A stretch of DNA of 64,000 nt, from positions 2,294,001-2,358,000 of the forward strand of contig NZ_JBEPSM010000001.1 of assembly GCF_040548815.1 (NCBI RefSeq), read 5' to 3'. A model generated the notes under the pieces. That model worked only from the letters and a program-made list of their open reading frames with translations, searched no databases and had not been told where the DNA came from. Each line of letters opens with the position of its first letter. Within the stretch, counting starts at the first letter, position 1. This document shows, piece by piece, positions 1 through 9,188 of this stretch. Source of the DNA: Kaistia defluvii. GTDB lineage: Bacteria > Pseudomonadota > Alphaproteobacteria > Rhizobiales > Kaistiaceae. Position numbers and translations under genes: made by a program.

Positions 1-365
1 ACCCGTTGAACGTGTTGCGCGGCCGTTCGGTGATGACGCCGGCCCGGGCGCTGCGCCGCGCCGAGGGCGCCGTCCTGCTGGACCGCGAAGGCCTGGTGCG
101 CATCCGCGTCGACGCCGCCGACCGGCCGGTCGGGGTGGAAGTGAATGGCTGCGAGGGCAAGCTCGGCGTCGTCGAGGGCGATGCGGCGAGCTTCGACACG
201 CCCTGCGATATCATCGTCGCGCCGGTCGATCTGAAGCTCAATGCGGCGATCGCGCTGAAGCGGCAATCCGACCATCCGATCGTTTTCGTCGACCAGTTGG
301 GCCGCCTCGCCGGCCTTTGCGGCGACGACGAGATCTATGCGAGCCTGCTTCGCCGCAACGCCTAA
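1..365 (+). CDS. C-terminal part of quaternary-amine (choline/glycine betaine type) ABC transporter ATPase, partial
   Basis: The reading frame is open to the left edge, so only the last ~120 residues of the protein are present. The visible part begins with PLNVLRGRSVM and ends shortly after FVDQLGRLAGL. Such a stretch, with two weak CBS-like beta-alpha units, is typical of the tail behind the ATPase domain in ChoV/ProV-type ATP-binding subunits of osmoprotectant importers. The ATPase domain itself (Walker motifs) lies outside the window, so the assignment is inference from the tail alone. It converges on the minus-strand peptidase gene, with three bases between the stop codons. Confidence 0.5.
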   Translation, partial: PLNVLRGRSVMTPARALRRAEGAVLLDREGLVRIRVDAADRPVGVEVNGCEGKLGVVEGDAASFDTPCDIIVAPVDLKLNAAIALKRQSDHPIVFVDQLGRLAGLCGDDEIYASLLRRNA

Positions 366-368
366 ACC

Positions 369-1547
369 TCAGACAAGCCTGACGATTTCCGTCTGGGTCG
401 GTGTCGTCACCGTGGGCCCGGCGATCGGATCGAGGAAGACGTTGATCTCCAGCCGGACGCCGAATTCCGGCAAATAGATCGCCGGCTCGATGGAAAAGCC
501 GGTGCGCGCCAGGATGCGGCGGGTGTCGTGGGTTTCGAGGTTGTCGAGATTGACGCCGAGGCCGTGCAGCCGCTTGCCCGGCCCCATGCTGTGGCCGGTG
601 CGGTGGTGGAAATTGTCGCCGTAGCCGGCAGCCGCGATGATGCCGCGCGCCACATCGTCGACCTGCCAGCCTTCCAGCGTCTCGCCGTTTTCCCAAGCGG
701 TTTCAATCGCTTGCAGCGCGGCGTCGCGCGCGTGGCGGACGATGTCGAAGACGGCCTGGAGCTTTTCCGGGATGACCGCGCCGGCATAGGCGCCCCAGGC
801 GATGTCGGAATAGACGTTGCGCTCGCCGGGATAGCGCGCCCAGAAATCGATCAGCAGCCAGTCGCCGGCGCCAATCGTCGCCGATCCTTCCGGCTTCGGC
901 TCGTAGGAGACGATCCCGGAATGACCATTGACCTGCACCACGGGCTGACCTTCGGTCTCCAGGCCGAGGCGGTCAAACTCGGAAAAAATGAACTGCTGCA
1001 GCTCATATTCTGTTAGCGGCTTGTTAACCCGGATGGCTGATTTCGCGCGGTCGAAGGCGGCATCCTTGATGCCGGCGACGACAACGCAGGCGCGCTTGTG
1101 GGACTCGATCGCAAAATCGTCCCAGGCGGCGGCCGATACCTGGAAGAGATCGGCCGAGGTGACGATCCGGTAGTCCCAGCTCAGCAGCAGCTCGACCATG
1201 CCGGCATCGGCCCAGGCGACGGTCGGCACGCCGCCTTCTTCCGAATATTCGAGCGCGAGCGTCTTGGCCGGCCCGAGCAGGTCGCGCAGCATCGCCCGCA
1301 TCTCGACCCAGCCGCGGAAGATCCGCTTGTCGATGGTGACGTCGTGGAAGAAGAACTGGTCGACGGTATGGATCAGCAGCACCGGCTGCCCGGATCGCGG
1401 CACGATCAGGAAGGCGCGGCGGGTGGGGTTTCGGACGACGCCGAGGATGTGCCAGAGCAGCGGATTGCTGCCGCGATAATCGACCAGCAGCCAGGCATCG
1501 ATGCCCTCGGCCTGCATGAAGCGCTGGGCGTCGTCGAGATTGAACAT
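369..1547 (-). CDS. M24 family metallopeptidase (Xaa-Pro aminopeptidase-like)
   Basis: A 392-residue protein of the creatinase/aminopeptidase P fold. The C-terminal half carries the expected metal ligands: a DFWARYPGERNVYSD stretch with two aspartates 11 residues apart, HRTGHSMG with the histidine, IEPAIY and LEINVF with the two glutamates. The N-terminal half is the usual non-catalytic domain. I chose the ATG at 1547 over the longer open frame because the extra 35 residues are translated from a palindromic repeat. It probably hydrolyses small proline-containing or modified peptides in the cytoplasm; the substrate is unknown. It lies downstream of the LLM monooxygenase and aminotransferase genes on the same strand and may serve the same catabolic route. 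Confidence 0.85.
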   Translation of the reverse strand: MFNLDDAQRFMQAEGIDAWLLVDYRGSNPLLWHILGVVRNPTRRAFLIVPRSGQPVLLIHTVDQFFFHDVTIDKRIFRGWVEMRAMLRDLLGPAKTLALEYSEEGGVPTVAWADAGMVELLLSWDYRIVTSADLFQVSAAAWDDFAIESHKRACVVVAGIKDAAFDRAKSAIRVNKPLTEYELQQFIFSEFDRLGLETEGQPVVQVNGHSGIVSYEPKPEGSATIGAGDWLLIDFWARYPGERNVYSDIAWGAYAGAVIPEKLQAVFDIVRHARDAALQAIETAWENGETLEGWQVDDVARGIIAAAGYGDNFHHRTGHSMGPGKRLHGLGVNLDNLETHDTRRILARTGFSIEPAIYLPEFGVRLEINVFLDPIAGPTVTTPTQTEIVRLV

Positions 1548-1565
1548 GGTGATCCTCAAGCTCTG

Positions 1566-1680
1566 TCGGACTCCCTCTCCCTCTGGGAGAGGGTGGGGTG
1601 AGAATCTTGCTTGTTCGTCAGCCGGGTTAAAGGAAGAAAGACCCTCACCCAACCCTCTCCCGCAAGCGGGCGAGGGCTAA
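1566..1680. repeat. Palindromic repeat pair (family A)
   Basis: Two facing units lie between the M24 and LLM genes: one around CTCTCCCTCTGGGAGAGG (about 1571-1591) followed by GGGGTGAG, and one with CCCTCACCC then CTCTCCCGCAAGCGGG. Each is a short hairpin next to a GTGAGGG-type tail. Together they form a REP-doublet-like structure that recurs elsewhere in the window (3080, 6462, 22618, 24480, 31165, 45620 and 59189). Confidence 0.75.
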
Positions 1681-1688
1681 GAAGAGCC

Positions 1689-3059
1689 CTACCCCCTCCA
1701 GAACTTCCTTCCCGGATGGTCGTCGCGCAAGTGCTTCTGGCCTTTGCCATAGAGACTCTCGCGGAACGTCGAGCCTTGATAGGCCGTCCGCATCAACCCG
1801 CGACGGCGCAGTTCCGGCACGACGTATTTCACCGTGTCGACGAAGGTGCCGGGACGGATGGCATAGGTGATGTTGAAGCCGTCGAGATCGGCGATCTCGA
1901 CCCAGCGCTCCATCTCGTCGACGATCGTCTTGCCGGAGCCGACGAATTTCGGGCCCATGCCGCCGACGCCCATGTAATGGGCGATGTCGCGCAGCGTCCA
2001 GACGACGTCGGGATCGGCGTCCGAAAACAGATGCCGGGCGAAATGCGCCGCGTTCGGATTGATTTCGGTCAGCGGCATGTCGGGATCGAACTTCGACACG
2101 TCGAGGCCGAGCGGGCCGGCGAACTGCACCATCGCGCCCTCGTAATCGGCATAGGAGAGCAGCTCGGCATATTTTTCCTCCGCCGCGCCATCCGTTTCGG
2201 CGGCGATGATGGTGGTGACGGCGAAGGCCTTGATGCTGCGCGGGTCGCGGCCAAGCGCAGCCGCGCGGGCGCGCACATTGGCGACAACGGGCGCGATCAC
2301 CTCCGGCCGCGTGCCATGCACGAAGACCCCCTCGGCATGGGTGGCGGCAAATCGCTGGCCGCGCGAGGACGAACCGGCCTGGAACAGCACCGGCGTACGT
2401 TGCGGCGACGGCTCGGAGATGAAGGCGTCGGGCACGGTGAAATAGCGACCCTGATGCGCGATCGGATGGACCTTGGCCGGATCGACATAGACGCCTCTCG
2501 CCTTGTCGATGACGACGGCATCGTCCTCCCAGGACCCTTCCCAGAGCTTGTAGAGCACCTCCATGAACTCGTCGCCGCGATCATAGCGCTCGTCATGCGA
2601 GAGCTGCTCGCCGCGGCCGAGATTGCGCGCGGCGCTGTCGAGATAGGAGGTGACGATGTTCCAGCCGACGCGCCCCTGGCTTGCATGGTCGAGGCTCGTC
2701 ATCTTGCGGGCGAAGCTGTAGGGCTGCTCGTAGGTCAGTGAGACGGTGGCGGCGAAGCCGAGGTTCTTGGTGACCGCCGCCATGGCCGAGAGGATCGAGA
2801 GCGGATCGTTGATCGGCACCTGTGTGGCGGTGCGCAAGGCCGCGTCCGGCTTGCCCTGATAGACGTCGAGCATGCCGAGCACGTCGGCGAGAAAGATCGA
2901 GTCGAACCCTGCCCCTTCCAGCATCACGGCCAGTTCCGTCCAGTAGCTCAGGTCCTTGTAGCGGTGCGACTGGTCTTCCGGATGGCGCCAGAGGCCGGAG
3001 GAGATGTTGACCGGCGAGCAGTTCTCGAAGGCGTTCAAATGGATCGTTCGGGCGGTCAT
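1689..3059 (-). CDS. NtaA/SnaA/DszA-type LLM flavin-dependent monooxygenase
   Basis: A 456-residue luciferase-like (LLM) oxidoreductase. It opens with TIHLNAFENCSPVNISSG and continues with HRYKDLSYW, FDSIFLADVLG, FARKMTSLDHASQGRVGWNIVTS and a QAGSSSRGQRFAA segment. This is the ordered set of blocks of the nitrilotriacetate/dibenzothiophene-sulfone monooxygenase group, which uses FMNH2 supplied by a separate reductase. No reductase gene is next to it. The ATG at 3059 was chosen because the longer frame starts inside the upstream palindrome and aminotransferase gene. The substrate is unknown; partnership with the upstream aminotransferase (55 bp away) suggests oxidation of an amino- or sulfur-containing compound. 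Confidence 0.85.
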   Translation of the reverse strand: MTARTIHLNAFENCSPVNISSGLWRHPEDQSHRYKDLSYWTELAVMLEGAGFDSIFLADVLGMLDVYQGKPDAALRTATQVPINDPLSILSAMAAVTKNLGFAATVSLTYEQPYSFARKMTSLDHASQGRVGWNIVTSYLDSAARNLGRGEQLSHDERYDRGDEFMEVLYKLWEGSWEDDAVVIDKARGVYVDPAKVHPIAHQGRYFTVPDAFISEPSPQRTPVLFQAGSSSRGQRFAATHAEGVFVHGTRPEVIAPVVANVRARAAALGRDPRSIKAFAVTTIIAAETDGAAEEKYAELLSYADYEGAMVQFAGPLGLDVSKFDPDMPLTEINPNAAHFARHLFSDADPDVVWTLRDIAHYMGVGGMGPKFVGSGKTIVDEMERWVEIADLDGFNITYAIRPGTFVDTVKYVVPELRRRGLMRTAYQGSTFRESLYGKGQKHLRDDHPGRKFWRG

Positions 3060-3079
3060 GCGCGGTTCCGGTGCTGGCT

Positions 3080-3108
3080 TCTCACCTCTCCCTGAGGGAG
3101 AGGTGAAG
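3080..3108. repeat. Palindromic repeat (family A, single unit)
   Basis: Near-perfect palindrome centred on CTCTCCCTGAGGGAGAG between the aminotransferase stop and the LLM start. It is the shortest form of the family A unit and could also act as a hairpin in the shared transcript. Confidence 0.7.
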
Positions 3109-3114
3109 AACGGC

Positions 3115-4248
3115 CTATTCCGCCGACCCCGCCGGCTCGGCGTCCTGGTAGGTCTTGGCGACGGCCTCGATCGCCGCGTCGATATCGACGCTCTCGCCGA
3201 GCGCGGCCAGCGCCTGGCCATAGGCGACGACATTGGCGACCACCGGCCGATAGGCGGCGCGGATGCCGGTGTGGTTTAGGCGAACCAGCAGATGCTCGAC
3301 GCCGCCGACGCCGAGGCTGATGGCCGAGCCCTCGAACTCGGCTGCAGCGTCGACCAGTGCCTGCGGTTCGATGCCGGCGGGAACCGGCGCCGCCGTCACC
3401 AGCGCCGAGGCGGAAGCGTCTTCTTCGATCCACGGCGTAACGCCGAGCGCGCGGAGGCCAGCGCGCGTCGCCTTGGCGGCAAGCTGGTGGCGCTCGATCA
3501 CCGTCTCGATGCCGTCTTCTTCCGCGTCGATCCGGTCGAGCGCCGCATCGAGCGCCCAGAATTCCAGCGGCGCCGGCGTGCCGGGCAGCGCATCGGCGCC
3601 GGGATCCAGCCATTTCTCCTTGAGATCGAGCAGCGACAAGGTAGAGAGCCGCAGCGCCGGCTCCTCGGCAATCCGTGCCCAGGCCGCCTCGCTGACCGAG
3701 ATGGCGGAAAGGCCGGCCGGGCCGCCCAGCCCCTTTTGCGGGCCGATGACGGCGATATCGATGCCGAGCGTCTGGACCTCGAAAGTGTGGGCGCCGATTG
3801 AGGCGACGGCGTCGACCACCAGCAGCGCGCCGCGCGCCTTGGCGCTCTCGGCGATCTCCGGCAACGGGTTCAAGACGCCGTTCGCGGCCTCGCCATGCAC
3901 CAGCACGACGACATCGACCTCGGCCATGGCGTCGAGCGTCGCCTGGAAGACCGCGAGATCGACAGGCCGGCCAAGTTCGGCCACGACATTCTCGACTATG
4001 GCGCCGCCCCGGCGCAGCCAGGTGGCAAAATAGTCGCCATACAGACTGGTGACGACGTTGAGGACGCGAAGGCCCGGCTTGGCGAAACTGGCCGCGACCG
4101 CTTCCAGCGCCACGACCGCTTCCGCCTGCACGAAGACGACATCGTCGAAGCTTCGCATCACCGCGCCGATCCGATCGGCCAGCAGGGCATAGCCGACATT
4201 GGGATAGGCGGGCGGATCAAGCAGGTCTTCGGCGGAGAACTGGGTCAT
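3115..4248 (-). CDS. Class V PLP-dependent aminotransferase (alanine-glyoxylate/serine type fold)
   Basis: A 377-residue fold-type I PLP enzyme. Visible elements are LVVDAVASIGAHTFEV (PLP-binding aspartate) and GPQKGLGGPAGL, in which the lysine should form the Schiff base. This pattern matches alanine-glyoxylate, serine-pyruvate and related class V aminotransferases of ~370-400 residues. The specific amino donor cannot be read from sequence. It is the first gene of a minus-strand run continuing into the LLM monooxygenase and M24 peptidase, so it may deaminate a product or precursor of the flavoenzyme. The ATG at 4248 is the only sensible start. Confidence 0.8.
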   Translation of the reverse strand: MTQFSAEDLLDPPAYPNVGYALLADRIGAVMRSFDDVVFVQAEAVVALEAVAASFAKPGLRVLNVVTSLYGDYFATWLRRGGAIVENVVAELGRPVDLAVFQATLDAMAEVDVVVLVHGEAANGVLNPLPEIAESAKARGALLVVDAVASIGAHTFEVQTLGIDIAVIGPQKGLGGPAGLSAISVSEAAWARIAEEPALRLSTLSLLDLKEKWLDPGADALPGTPAPLEFWALDAALDRIDAEEDGIETVIERHQLAAKATRAGLRALGVTPWIEEDASASALVTAAPVPAGIEPQALVDAAAEFEGSAISLGVGGVEHLLVRLNHTGIRAAYRPVVANVVAYGQALAALGESVDIDAAIEAVAKTYQDAEPAGSAE

Positions 4249-4427
4249 GAAATGGGTCTCATGCTGGTAGCCGGATCGGGGGATCTGGCTTTCTTCTGTC
4301 GCTTCACGGGAGAGGTTTGGGCAAAGCTCTGGTTGAGGGATTATGGAGGCGCGGAATGCGGACCGAATAGATGCTGCAGATTGACCAGTAGAGGCCCGTC
4401 AACCGCCCAAGCCAATCGACTTGCTCC

Positions 4428-4602
4428 ACCATCATCCTGAGGTGCTTCGCGGTAGCGAAGCCTCGAAGGAGGGTCCAGCGGAGCACACGACGGCGCGCAC
4501 GAAATTGCAGATAGCCGCGCGATTTCCAACCGGGCGTTCCCTGGACCCTGCTTCGAGGCCCGGCTTTGCCGGGCGCCTCAGGATGATGAGCGGGCCATGG
4601 GC
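4428..4602. repeat. Inverted pair of family B repeats in a 401-bp intergenic region
   Basis: The gap 4249-4649 between the aminotransferase and potC-like genes holds no convincing gene. It contains two facing copies of a ~50-bp element. The left copy runs CATCATCCTGAGGTGCTTCG, a small hairpin, then CCTCGAAGGAGGGTCCA. The right copy is its reverse complement with GGCCCGGCTTTGCCGGGC as the inner hairpin. The same pair arrangement recurs at 6543, 30990, 34060 and 58972, with one single copy near 25965. Confidence 0.8.
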
Positions 4603-4649
4603 CATAGGGGGCCGGACGATCGGAGAAGGGTGAAGCGGCACGGTCGCGC

Positions 4650-5495
4650 TCATCGGACATCCCCCAGTCGCACCCGCCCCGAACGTCGCGAAAGCTGGAA
4701 GCAGAGCGCCGCGAGGCCGAGCAGGGTTACCGTGAACAGGAAAACGACCGTCGCCGCCGCATAGACGGAGGGCGCCGGGCCGTATTGCAAACTGCCATAG
4801 AGATAGACCGGCAGCGTGTTGACAGTGGGCGTCGTCAGGAAGGCGGCGACGACCAGATTGTCGAAGCAGAAGGCATAGGACATCAGCCCGCCGGCCAGGA
4901 TCGCCGGCAAAAGCTGTGGCAGGACGATGAACCACAGCGTCTTCAGCCGCGTGCTGCCGAGATCGGCGGCCGCCTCCTCTAGCTTCGGGTCGAGCGTCAG
5001 GGCGCGGGCACGCACGATCAGCGCCGTGACGGCGATCGCGGCCGGCGTGATGCCGGCGATCAGCGTCGCCGCCCCGAGCGGAATGCCGGTGACGGCATAG
5101 AACAGCAGCAGCGAGACGCCGATGACCACTTCCGGCACGATCAGGAGGATATAGGTCAGGCCCGACAGCCATTTTCGTACCTGCGGGCTCGGATGGCGCA
5201 CCAACGCATAGCCGAGCGAGGCGCCCATGCCGAGCGCGATCAGCGCCGCCCAGAAGGCGACGTAGAGACTGGTCTGGACCGAGCGGCGCAGCGCCAGATC
5301 GTTCCAGGCGGCCGGATACCACTCAAGCGTCCAGCCGGTGAAATTCGACGTCTGCTTGCCGACGACGCCGACATTGAACGAATAGATCATCGAGATGGCG
5401 AGCGGCGCGAACAGGAACAGGATCGCGAGGCCGAACCAGAGCGTCAGCCCGGCATCGGTGATGCGCTTCTGCCGGCCATCCATGCGGACGCTCAT
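4650..5495 (-). CDS. potC: PotC-type ABC transporter permease (polyamine family)
   Basis: A 281-residue inner-membrane permease with about six hydrophobic helices. The EAA loop reads LEEAAADLGSTRLKTLWFIVLP, the contact site for the ATPase. It belongs to the PotC side of the spermidine/putrescine class. The start codon overlaps the stop of the upstream permease by four bases (ATGA), giving translational coupling. It is the last gene of the potA-potD-potB-potC set. The substrate (polyamine or related cation) is inferred from the family. Confidence 0.85.
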   Translation of the reverse strand: MSVRMDGRQKRITDAGLTLWFGLAILFLFAPLAISMIYSFNVGVVGKQTSNFTGWTLEWYPAAWNDLALRRSVQTSLYVAFWAALIALGMGASLGYALVRHPSPQVRKWLSGLTYILLIVPEVVIGVSLLLFYAVTGIPLGAATLIAGITPAAIAVTALIVRARALTLDPKLEEAAADLGSTRLKTLWFIVLPQLLPAILAGGLMSYAFCFDNLVVAAFLTTPTVNTLPVYLYGSLQYGPAPSVYAAATVVFLFTVTLLGLAALCFQLSRRSGRVRLGDVR

Positions 5496-6382
5496 GCCGC
5501 CACCTCGGCAAAGCCCTTGGTGAGGCGGGCGAGCGCGGCGACGACGACCGCAACGGCGATGAGCACCAGCACCGCCATGGCCGAGCCGAGCGCATAGTTC
5601 TGCGATTGCAGATATTGCGACGAGATCGCCTGCCCCATCAGCACGCCGCGGCTGCCGCCGAGCAGTTTCGGGATCACCATCTCGCCCAGCATGGGCACGG
5701 CGGTCAGAAGCACGGCGGTGGCGATGCCCGGCCGCGCCATCGGCAGCGTCACCGCCCAGAAGGTCTGGAAGCGGCTGGCGCCGAGATCGCGGCTCGCCTC
5801 GAGCAAAGCGGGCGGCATGCGGTCGAGCACGACGAAAAGCGGCACGATGGCGATCGGCAGATAGGCATAGACCATGCCGATGAAGACGGCGGTCTTGGTG
5901 TCGAGCAGATCGAGCGGCCCTTCGTGCAGATGCAGGAAATTCAGCACCACCTCGAACACGCCGCCGCGCGCCAGCAGGATCTGCCAAGACATGACGCGGA
6001 CGAGGAAGGACGAGAAATAGGGAATGAGGATCAGGACGAGCGCCAGCGTGCGGAAGCGCCCGGCCTTGCGCGCGATGAAATAGGCGACGGGAAAGGCGAC
6101 GGCGAGGCAAAGCGCCGAGGCGGTGATGGCGAACTGCACGGTGCGCAGGAAGGTCGAAAGGTAGAAGCCGGAAAGCGCGGTCTGGTAGTTTTTCAGCGTG
6201 AAGCCGAGCTCGACCGCGCCGAACAGCGAATTGCCGAACGAATAGACGACCGTGAAGGCCAGCGGCGCCAGGAAGAAGATGGCGAGCCAGGCGGTCGGGA
6301 TAGCAGCGAACAGGTGATCGGCAACGCGCGCCGAGGGCGCACGCTTTGATGTCAGCTGACTGGGTTGGCTCGCGGAAATCAT
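5492..6382 (-). CDS. potB: PotB-type ABC transporter permease (polyamine family)
   Basis: A 296-residue permease that pairs with the PotC-type protein. It has six predicted helices, beginning with a strongly hydrophobic segment around residues 28-50, and an EAA loop reading LLEASRDLGASRFQTFWAVTLP. The periplasmic-side sequence with the NSLFGAVELGFTLKNY block is typical of PotB/PotH proteins. It is separated from the binding-protein gene by 380 bp of repeats, so the permease pair may be expressed at a different level from potA-potD. Confidence 0.85.
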   Translation of the reverse strand: MISASQPSQLTSKRAPSARVADHLFAAIPTAWLAIFFLAPLAFTVVYSFGNSLFGAVELGFTLKNYQTALSGFYLSTFLRTVQFAITASALCLAVAFPVAYFIARKAGRFRTLALVLILIPYFSSFLVRVMSWQILLARGGVFEVVLNFLHLHEGPLDLLDTKTAVFIGMVYAYLPIAIVPLFVVLDRMPPALLEASRDLGASRFQTFWAVTLPMARPGIATAVLLTAVPMLGEMVIPKLLGGSRGVLMGQAISSQYLQSQNYALGSAMAVLVLIAVAVVVAALARLTKGFAEVAA

Positions 6383-6461
6383 CGGTCCTTTTGCGCAAGA
6401 TACATCGAGACGGCGCCTGCTTCTTCATCGCGCGCGGAGGAGACCCTCGCGCCAAGAAAGC

Positions 6462-6722
6462 CCCTCACCCCAGCCCTCTGCCGCAAGCGGTAGAGGGGGC
6501 GGACGGAGCTTGTTGCCCCGTCGAGACCGCCCCGGATCAAGCTCCCCCATCATCCTGAGGTGCTTCGCGTCAGCGAAGCCTCGAAGGAGGGTCCAGCCAG
6601 ACACTCGACTGTGCAGGCACGGACCGGAAGTCCGTAGAGAGCCGCCCGCTATCGCCATGACGGCGTTTCCTGGACCCTCCTTCGAGGCCCGGCTTTGCCG
6701 GGCACCTCAGGATGATGGTCGA
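6462..6722. repeat. Family A unit plus inverted pair of family B repeats in a 380-bp intergenic region
   Basis: Between potD and potB (6383-6762) there is a family A unit (CCCTCACC, CTCTGCCGCAAGCGGTAGAG, about 6466-6500). An inverted family B pair follows: 6543-6598 with inner hairpin CTTCGCGTCAGCGAAG, and 6672-6720 with GCCCGGCTTTGCCGGGC. No gene is seen. In the transcript this region would fold into strong hairpins inside the transporter operon. Confidence 0.8.
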
Positions 6723-6762
6723 GTCATGCCAGGGCTATTCCCGGAGCGGATCAGCCCGCGCT

Positions 6763-7890
6763 TCACCCGCCCGCCGCGGCCTGGATCTCGGCCTGGACCT
6801 CGAGATAGACGCCGACCGTCGCCGGGTCGACGACGAAGGAGGTCAGCTTGGAGAAGTCGAGATCCTTGCCGCCGAAGATCAGGTCGGCGTTCTTGGTGTC
6901 GGCCGGCAGCTTCTCGCGCAGGCCGGCAAGCGCCGCCGGGAAGCCGATATACTGCGTCTCGGAAAGCTGCACTTCCGGCTCAAGCTGGTAGGACAGGAAA
7001 TCGTAGACCTGGTCGAGGTTGGGCGCCTTGGCGGGGATGGCGTAATTGTCGACCCAGAGCTCGCTCATCGGTCCCGGCACGACGAATTTCAGCTTCGGAT
7101 TGAGGCCGATGGCGGCGCGCGCCGTGCCCTGGTTGGTCTGCGCCAGCACGATCGAGCCATTGGCGAGCTGGTTCGGGTCGAGGCCGGAGAAGGTCTTCAC
7201 ATGCTTGGCAAACGCCTTGATCTCCTCGCCGGCAGCGCGGATCTCGGCCTCGGTCGCCTTGTTCCAGTCCTTGCCATGCGTCCAGAGCGACATGCCGATG
7301 GTTTCCCAGCCGGAATCCGACAGGCGCACCTTCCCGCTGACGCCAGGCTTGGCGCCGGCATCGAGGAAGTCCTGCCAGGTCTTGATCTCAGCCCCGACGG
7401 CTTCCGGATCGTAGACGACGCCGAGCACGCCCCAGTCCTTCGGGATCGAATATTTGTTGCCGGGATCGTAGTCGCGGTCGAGCAGCGCCGGGTCGAGCGA
7501 GGCGAAGTTCAGCCGGTTGTGATCGATCTCCTGCAGCAGGCCCTTGTCGGCCATCTGCTTGATCCAGCTCGAGCTCGGGATGACGAGATCGAAATCGGCG
7601 CCGGCCGGGCTGTTCAGCTTGGCGAAAAGCGTCTCGTTGGAGTCATAGCTGGTGATGTTGGGCGTCACGCCCGACTTGCGGGTGTAGTTGGCCAGGCTCT
7701 CATTGGAGAAATAGTTAGGCCAGGAGAAGACGTTGAGCGTGCCGCCGGTGGTCTCGGCCGAAGCGCCGCCCGGGAAGGCCGACGCGACGGCAAGCGCCGC
7801 CGGGGCCGCGCCCAGCAGCCCGAGGACGGAGCGGCGGCTGAAGCCCGCGCCGCGAAGGGAACCGTTGGGAAGAAGCAGATGCCGGGTCAT
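6763..7890 (-). CDS. potD: Polyamine-type ABC transporter periplasmic binding protein
   Basis: A 375-residue solute-binding protein of the PotD/PotF family. Residues ~18-46 look like a twin-arginine-type export signal (SRRSVLGLLGAAPAAL ending in GGASA). The mature protein opens with GGTLNVFSWPNYF, the typical first strand of this family, and has YDSNETLFAKL and DLVIPSSSWIKQM blocks that line the ligand cleft. It should capture spermidine, putrescine or a related cation in the periplasm and deliver it to PotBC. It follows potA after 14 bp. Confidence 0.85.
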   Translation of the reverse strand: MTRHLLLPNGSLRGAGFSRRSVLGLLGAAPAALAVASAFPGGASAETTGGTLNVFSWPNYFSNESLANYTRKSGVTPNITSYDSNETLFAKLNSPAGADFDLVIPSSSWIKQMADKGLLQEIDHNRLNFASLDPALLDRDYDPGNKYSIPKDWGVLGVVYDPEAVGAEIKTWQDFLDAGAKPGVSGKVRLSDSGWETIGMSLWTHGKDWNKATEAEIRAAGEEIKAFAKHVKTFSGLDPNQLANGSIVLAQTNQGTARAAIGLNPKLKFVVPGPMSELWVDNYAIPAKAPNLDQVYDFLSYQLEPEVQLSETQYIGFPAALAGLREKLPADTKNADLIFGGKDLDFSKLTSFVVDPATVGVYLEVQAEIQAAAGG

Positions 7891-7904
7891 GACGGGGATC
7901 CTTG

Positions 7905-9029
7905 TCAGGAGGACGGACGAAGGGGGTTGGCAACGGGCTCGTCGCGATAGGCGCGCGCGGCCGCGGCAGCAAAGGAGACCAGGACGGCGTCGCCGGGAAG
8001 GCGCTCGATGCCGTCCGAACTAGCGCGGCGCTCGATCGATTCAAAGGCGATGCCGCCGGCCGTCACCGCGCGCAGCCGCAGCGAGGGGCCGAGCGCGACG
8101 GCGTCAACAAGGCGGGCCGCGAAGCGATTGGGGCCGGAGGCGGCATCCGCCGAGGCGGGGAGAAAGCGGGTTTCTTCCGGCCGGACGATCACCAGCGCCG
8201 GATCGCCGGATTTCAGCATGGGGTCGACATGCGAGGCCGCGAGGGGGCCGAGATCGGAGACAAGCGCCCCGTTTTCGCCGAGCGTGGCGCGGATCTGGTT
8301 TGCGCTGCCGACAAAGAGGGCGGTCCAGGCATTGACCGGGCGATCGTAGATCGTCGCGGGATCGCCGATCTGCTCGAAGCCGCCATGGCGCATCACCGCG
8401 AGCCGGTCGGCCATGCCGAAGGCCTCTTCCTGGTCATGCGTGATGTAGATGAAGGTGGCGCCAAGCTCGGTCTGGATGCGGCGAAGCTCGCGCTGCATTT
8501 CTTCGCGCAGCTTGCGGTCGAGCGCGCCGAGCGGTTCGTCGAGCAGCAGCACGGCCGGCTCGTTGGCGAGCGCGCGCGCCAGCGCCACGCGCTGCTGCAT
8601 GCCGCCGGAAAGCTGGTTGGGCTTGCGGTTGCCGACATCGGAGAGACGCACCAGTTCGAGCAGTTCGCCGGCCTTTTTCCGCCGTGCGGCTCGGCCGACG
8701 CCGCGCATCCTCGGGCCATAGGCGACGTTTTCGATGACGGTCATATGCGGGAACAGCGCATAGCTCTGGAACACGGTGTTGACGTCGCGCCGTTCGGCCG
8801 GAACGGCCGTGACATTCTCGCCCGAAATCCAGACAGAGCCTTCGTCGGGCGCTTCAAATCCGCCGATGATGCGCATCGCCGTGGTCTTGCCGCTGCCGCT
8901 CGGGCCGACGATCGCCAGGAATTCGCCGCGCGGCACCTCCAGCGACAGGCCGGACAGCACACGCTCGCCGCCAAAGCTCTTGGCGATGCCATGCAGCGCG
9001 ACTGCGATCGGAGGGGGACTTTGCGTCAT
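7905..9029 (-). CDS. potA: Polyamine-type ABC transporter ATP-binding protein
   Basis: A 374-residue ATPase with Walker [11 protein letters not shown]-loop [12 protein letters not shown], signature [15 protein letters not shown], Walker [13 protein letters not shown] and the switch histidine in [15 protein letters not shown]. The C-terminal ~130 residues form the TOBE-like regulatory domain of the PotA/MalK class. It is the first gene of the importer operon. The two permease genes follow the binding-protein gene after the repeat-filled gap. Confidence 0.9.
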   Translation of the reverse strand: MTQSPPPIAVALHGIAKSFGGERVLSGLSLEVPRGEFLAIVGPSGSGKTTAMRIIGGFEAPDEGSVWISGENVTAVPAERRDVNTVFQSYALFPHMTVIENVAYGPRMRGVGRAARRKKAGELLELVRLSDVGNRKPNQLSGGMQQRVALARALANEPAVLLLDEPLGALDRKLREEMQRELRRIQTELGATFIYITHDQEEAFGMADRLAVMRHGGFEQIGDPATIYDRPVNAWTALFVGSANQIRATLGENGALVSDLGPLAASHVDPMLKSGDPALVIVRPEETRFLPASADAASGPNRFAARLVDAVALGPSLRLRAVTAGGIAFESIERRASSDGIERLPGDAVLVSFAAAAARAYRDEPVANPLRPSS

Positions 9030-9101
9030 GGGCGATTGCGAACCAGAAGCCGGGAGGGGCCACGGCGTGACCGCCGCCGCCAGGAAACTAGTACGGGGAC
9101 G

Positions 9102-9132
9102 CTCGGCAAGAATCGAGTTGGATTGTTGCCAA
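9102..9132. promoter_or_regulatory. Possible dyad operator upstream of potA
   Basis: CTCGGCAA and TTGCCAAG form an 8-bp inverted repeat with one mismatch and 15 bp between arms, about 75-100 bp before the potA start. It could be a regulator site for the polyamine operon. Only the symmetry supports this. Confidence 0.25.
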
Positions 9133-9188
9133 GATCCGGCCCGGCTGAGTTTCTTGTTCCGCTTTTTCGCCGGAGCGCCAAATCCTCG

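Noticed and set aside
1548..1652. N-terminal extension of the M24 peptidase
   Set aside because: These 35 codons read through a palindromic repeat and lack similarity to the family; the ATG at 1547 fits the expected length.
6543..6722. Possible insertion sequence ends
   Set aside because: Inverted ends are present, but the interior is only ~70 bp without a transposase frame; they match the short family B repeats found elsewhere.
9102..9150. Possible sigma-54 promoter (TTGGCA and TTGC) upstream of potA
   Set aside because: The distance between the GG and GC elements is far longer than the strict spacing required by sigma-54.
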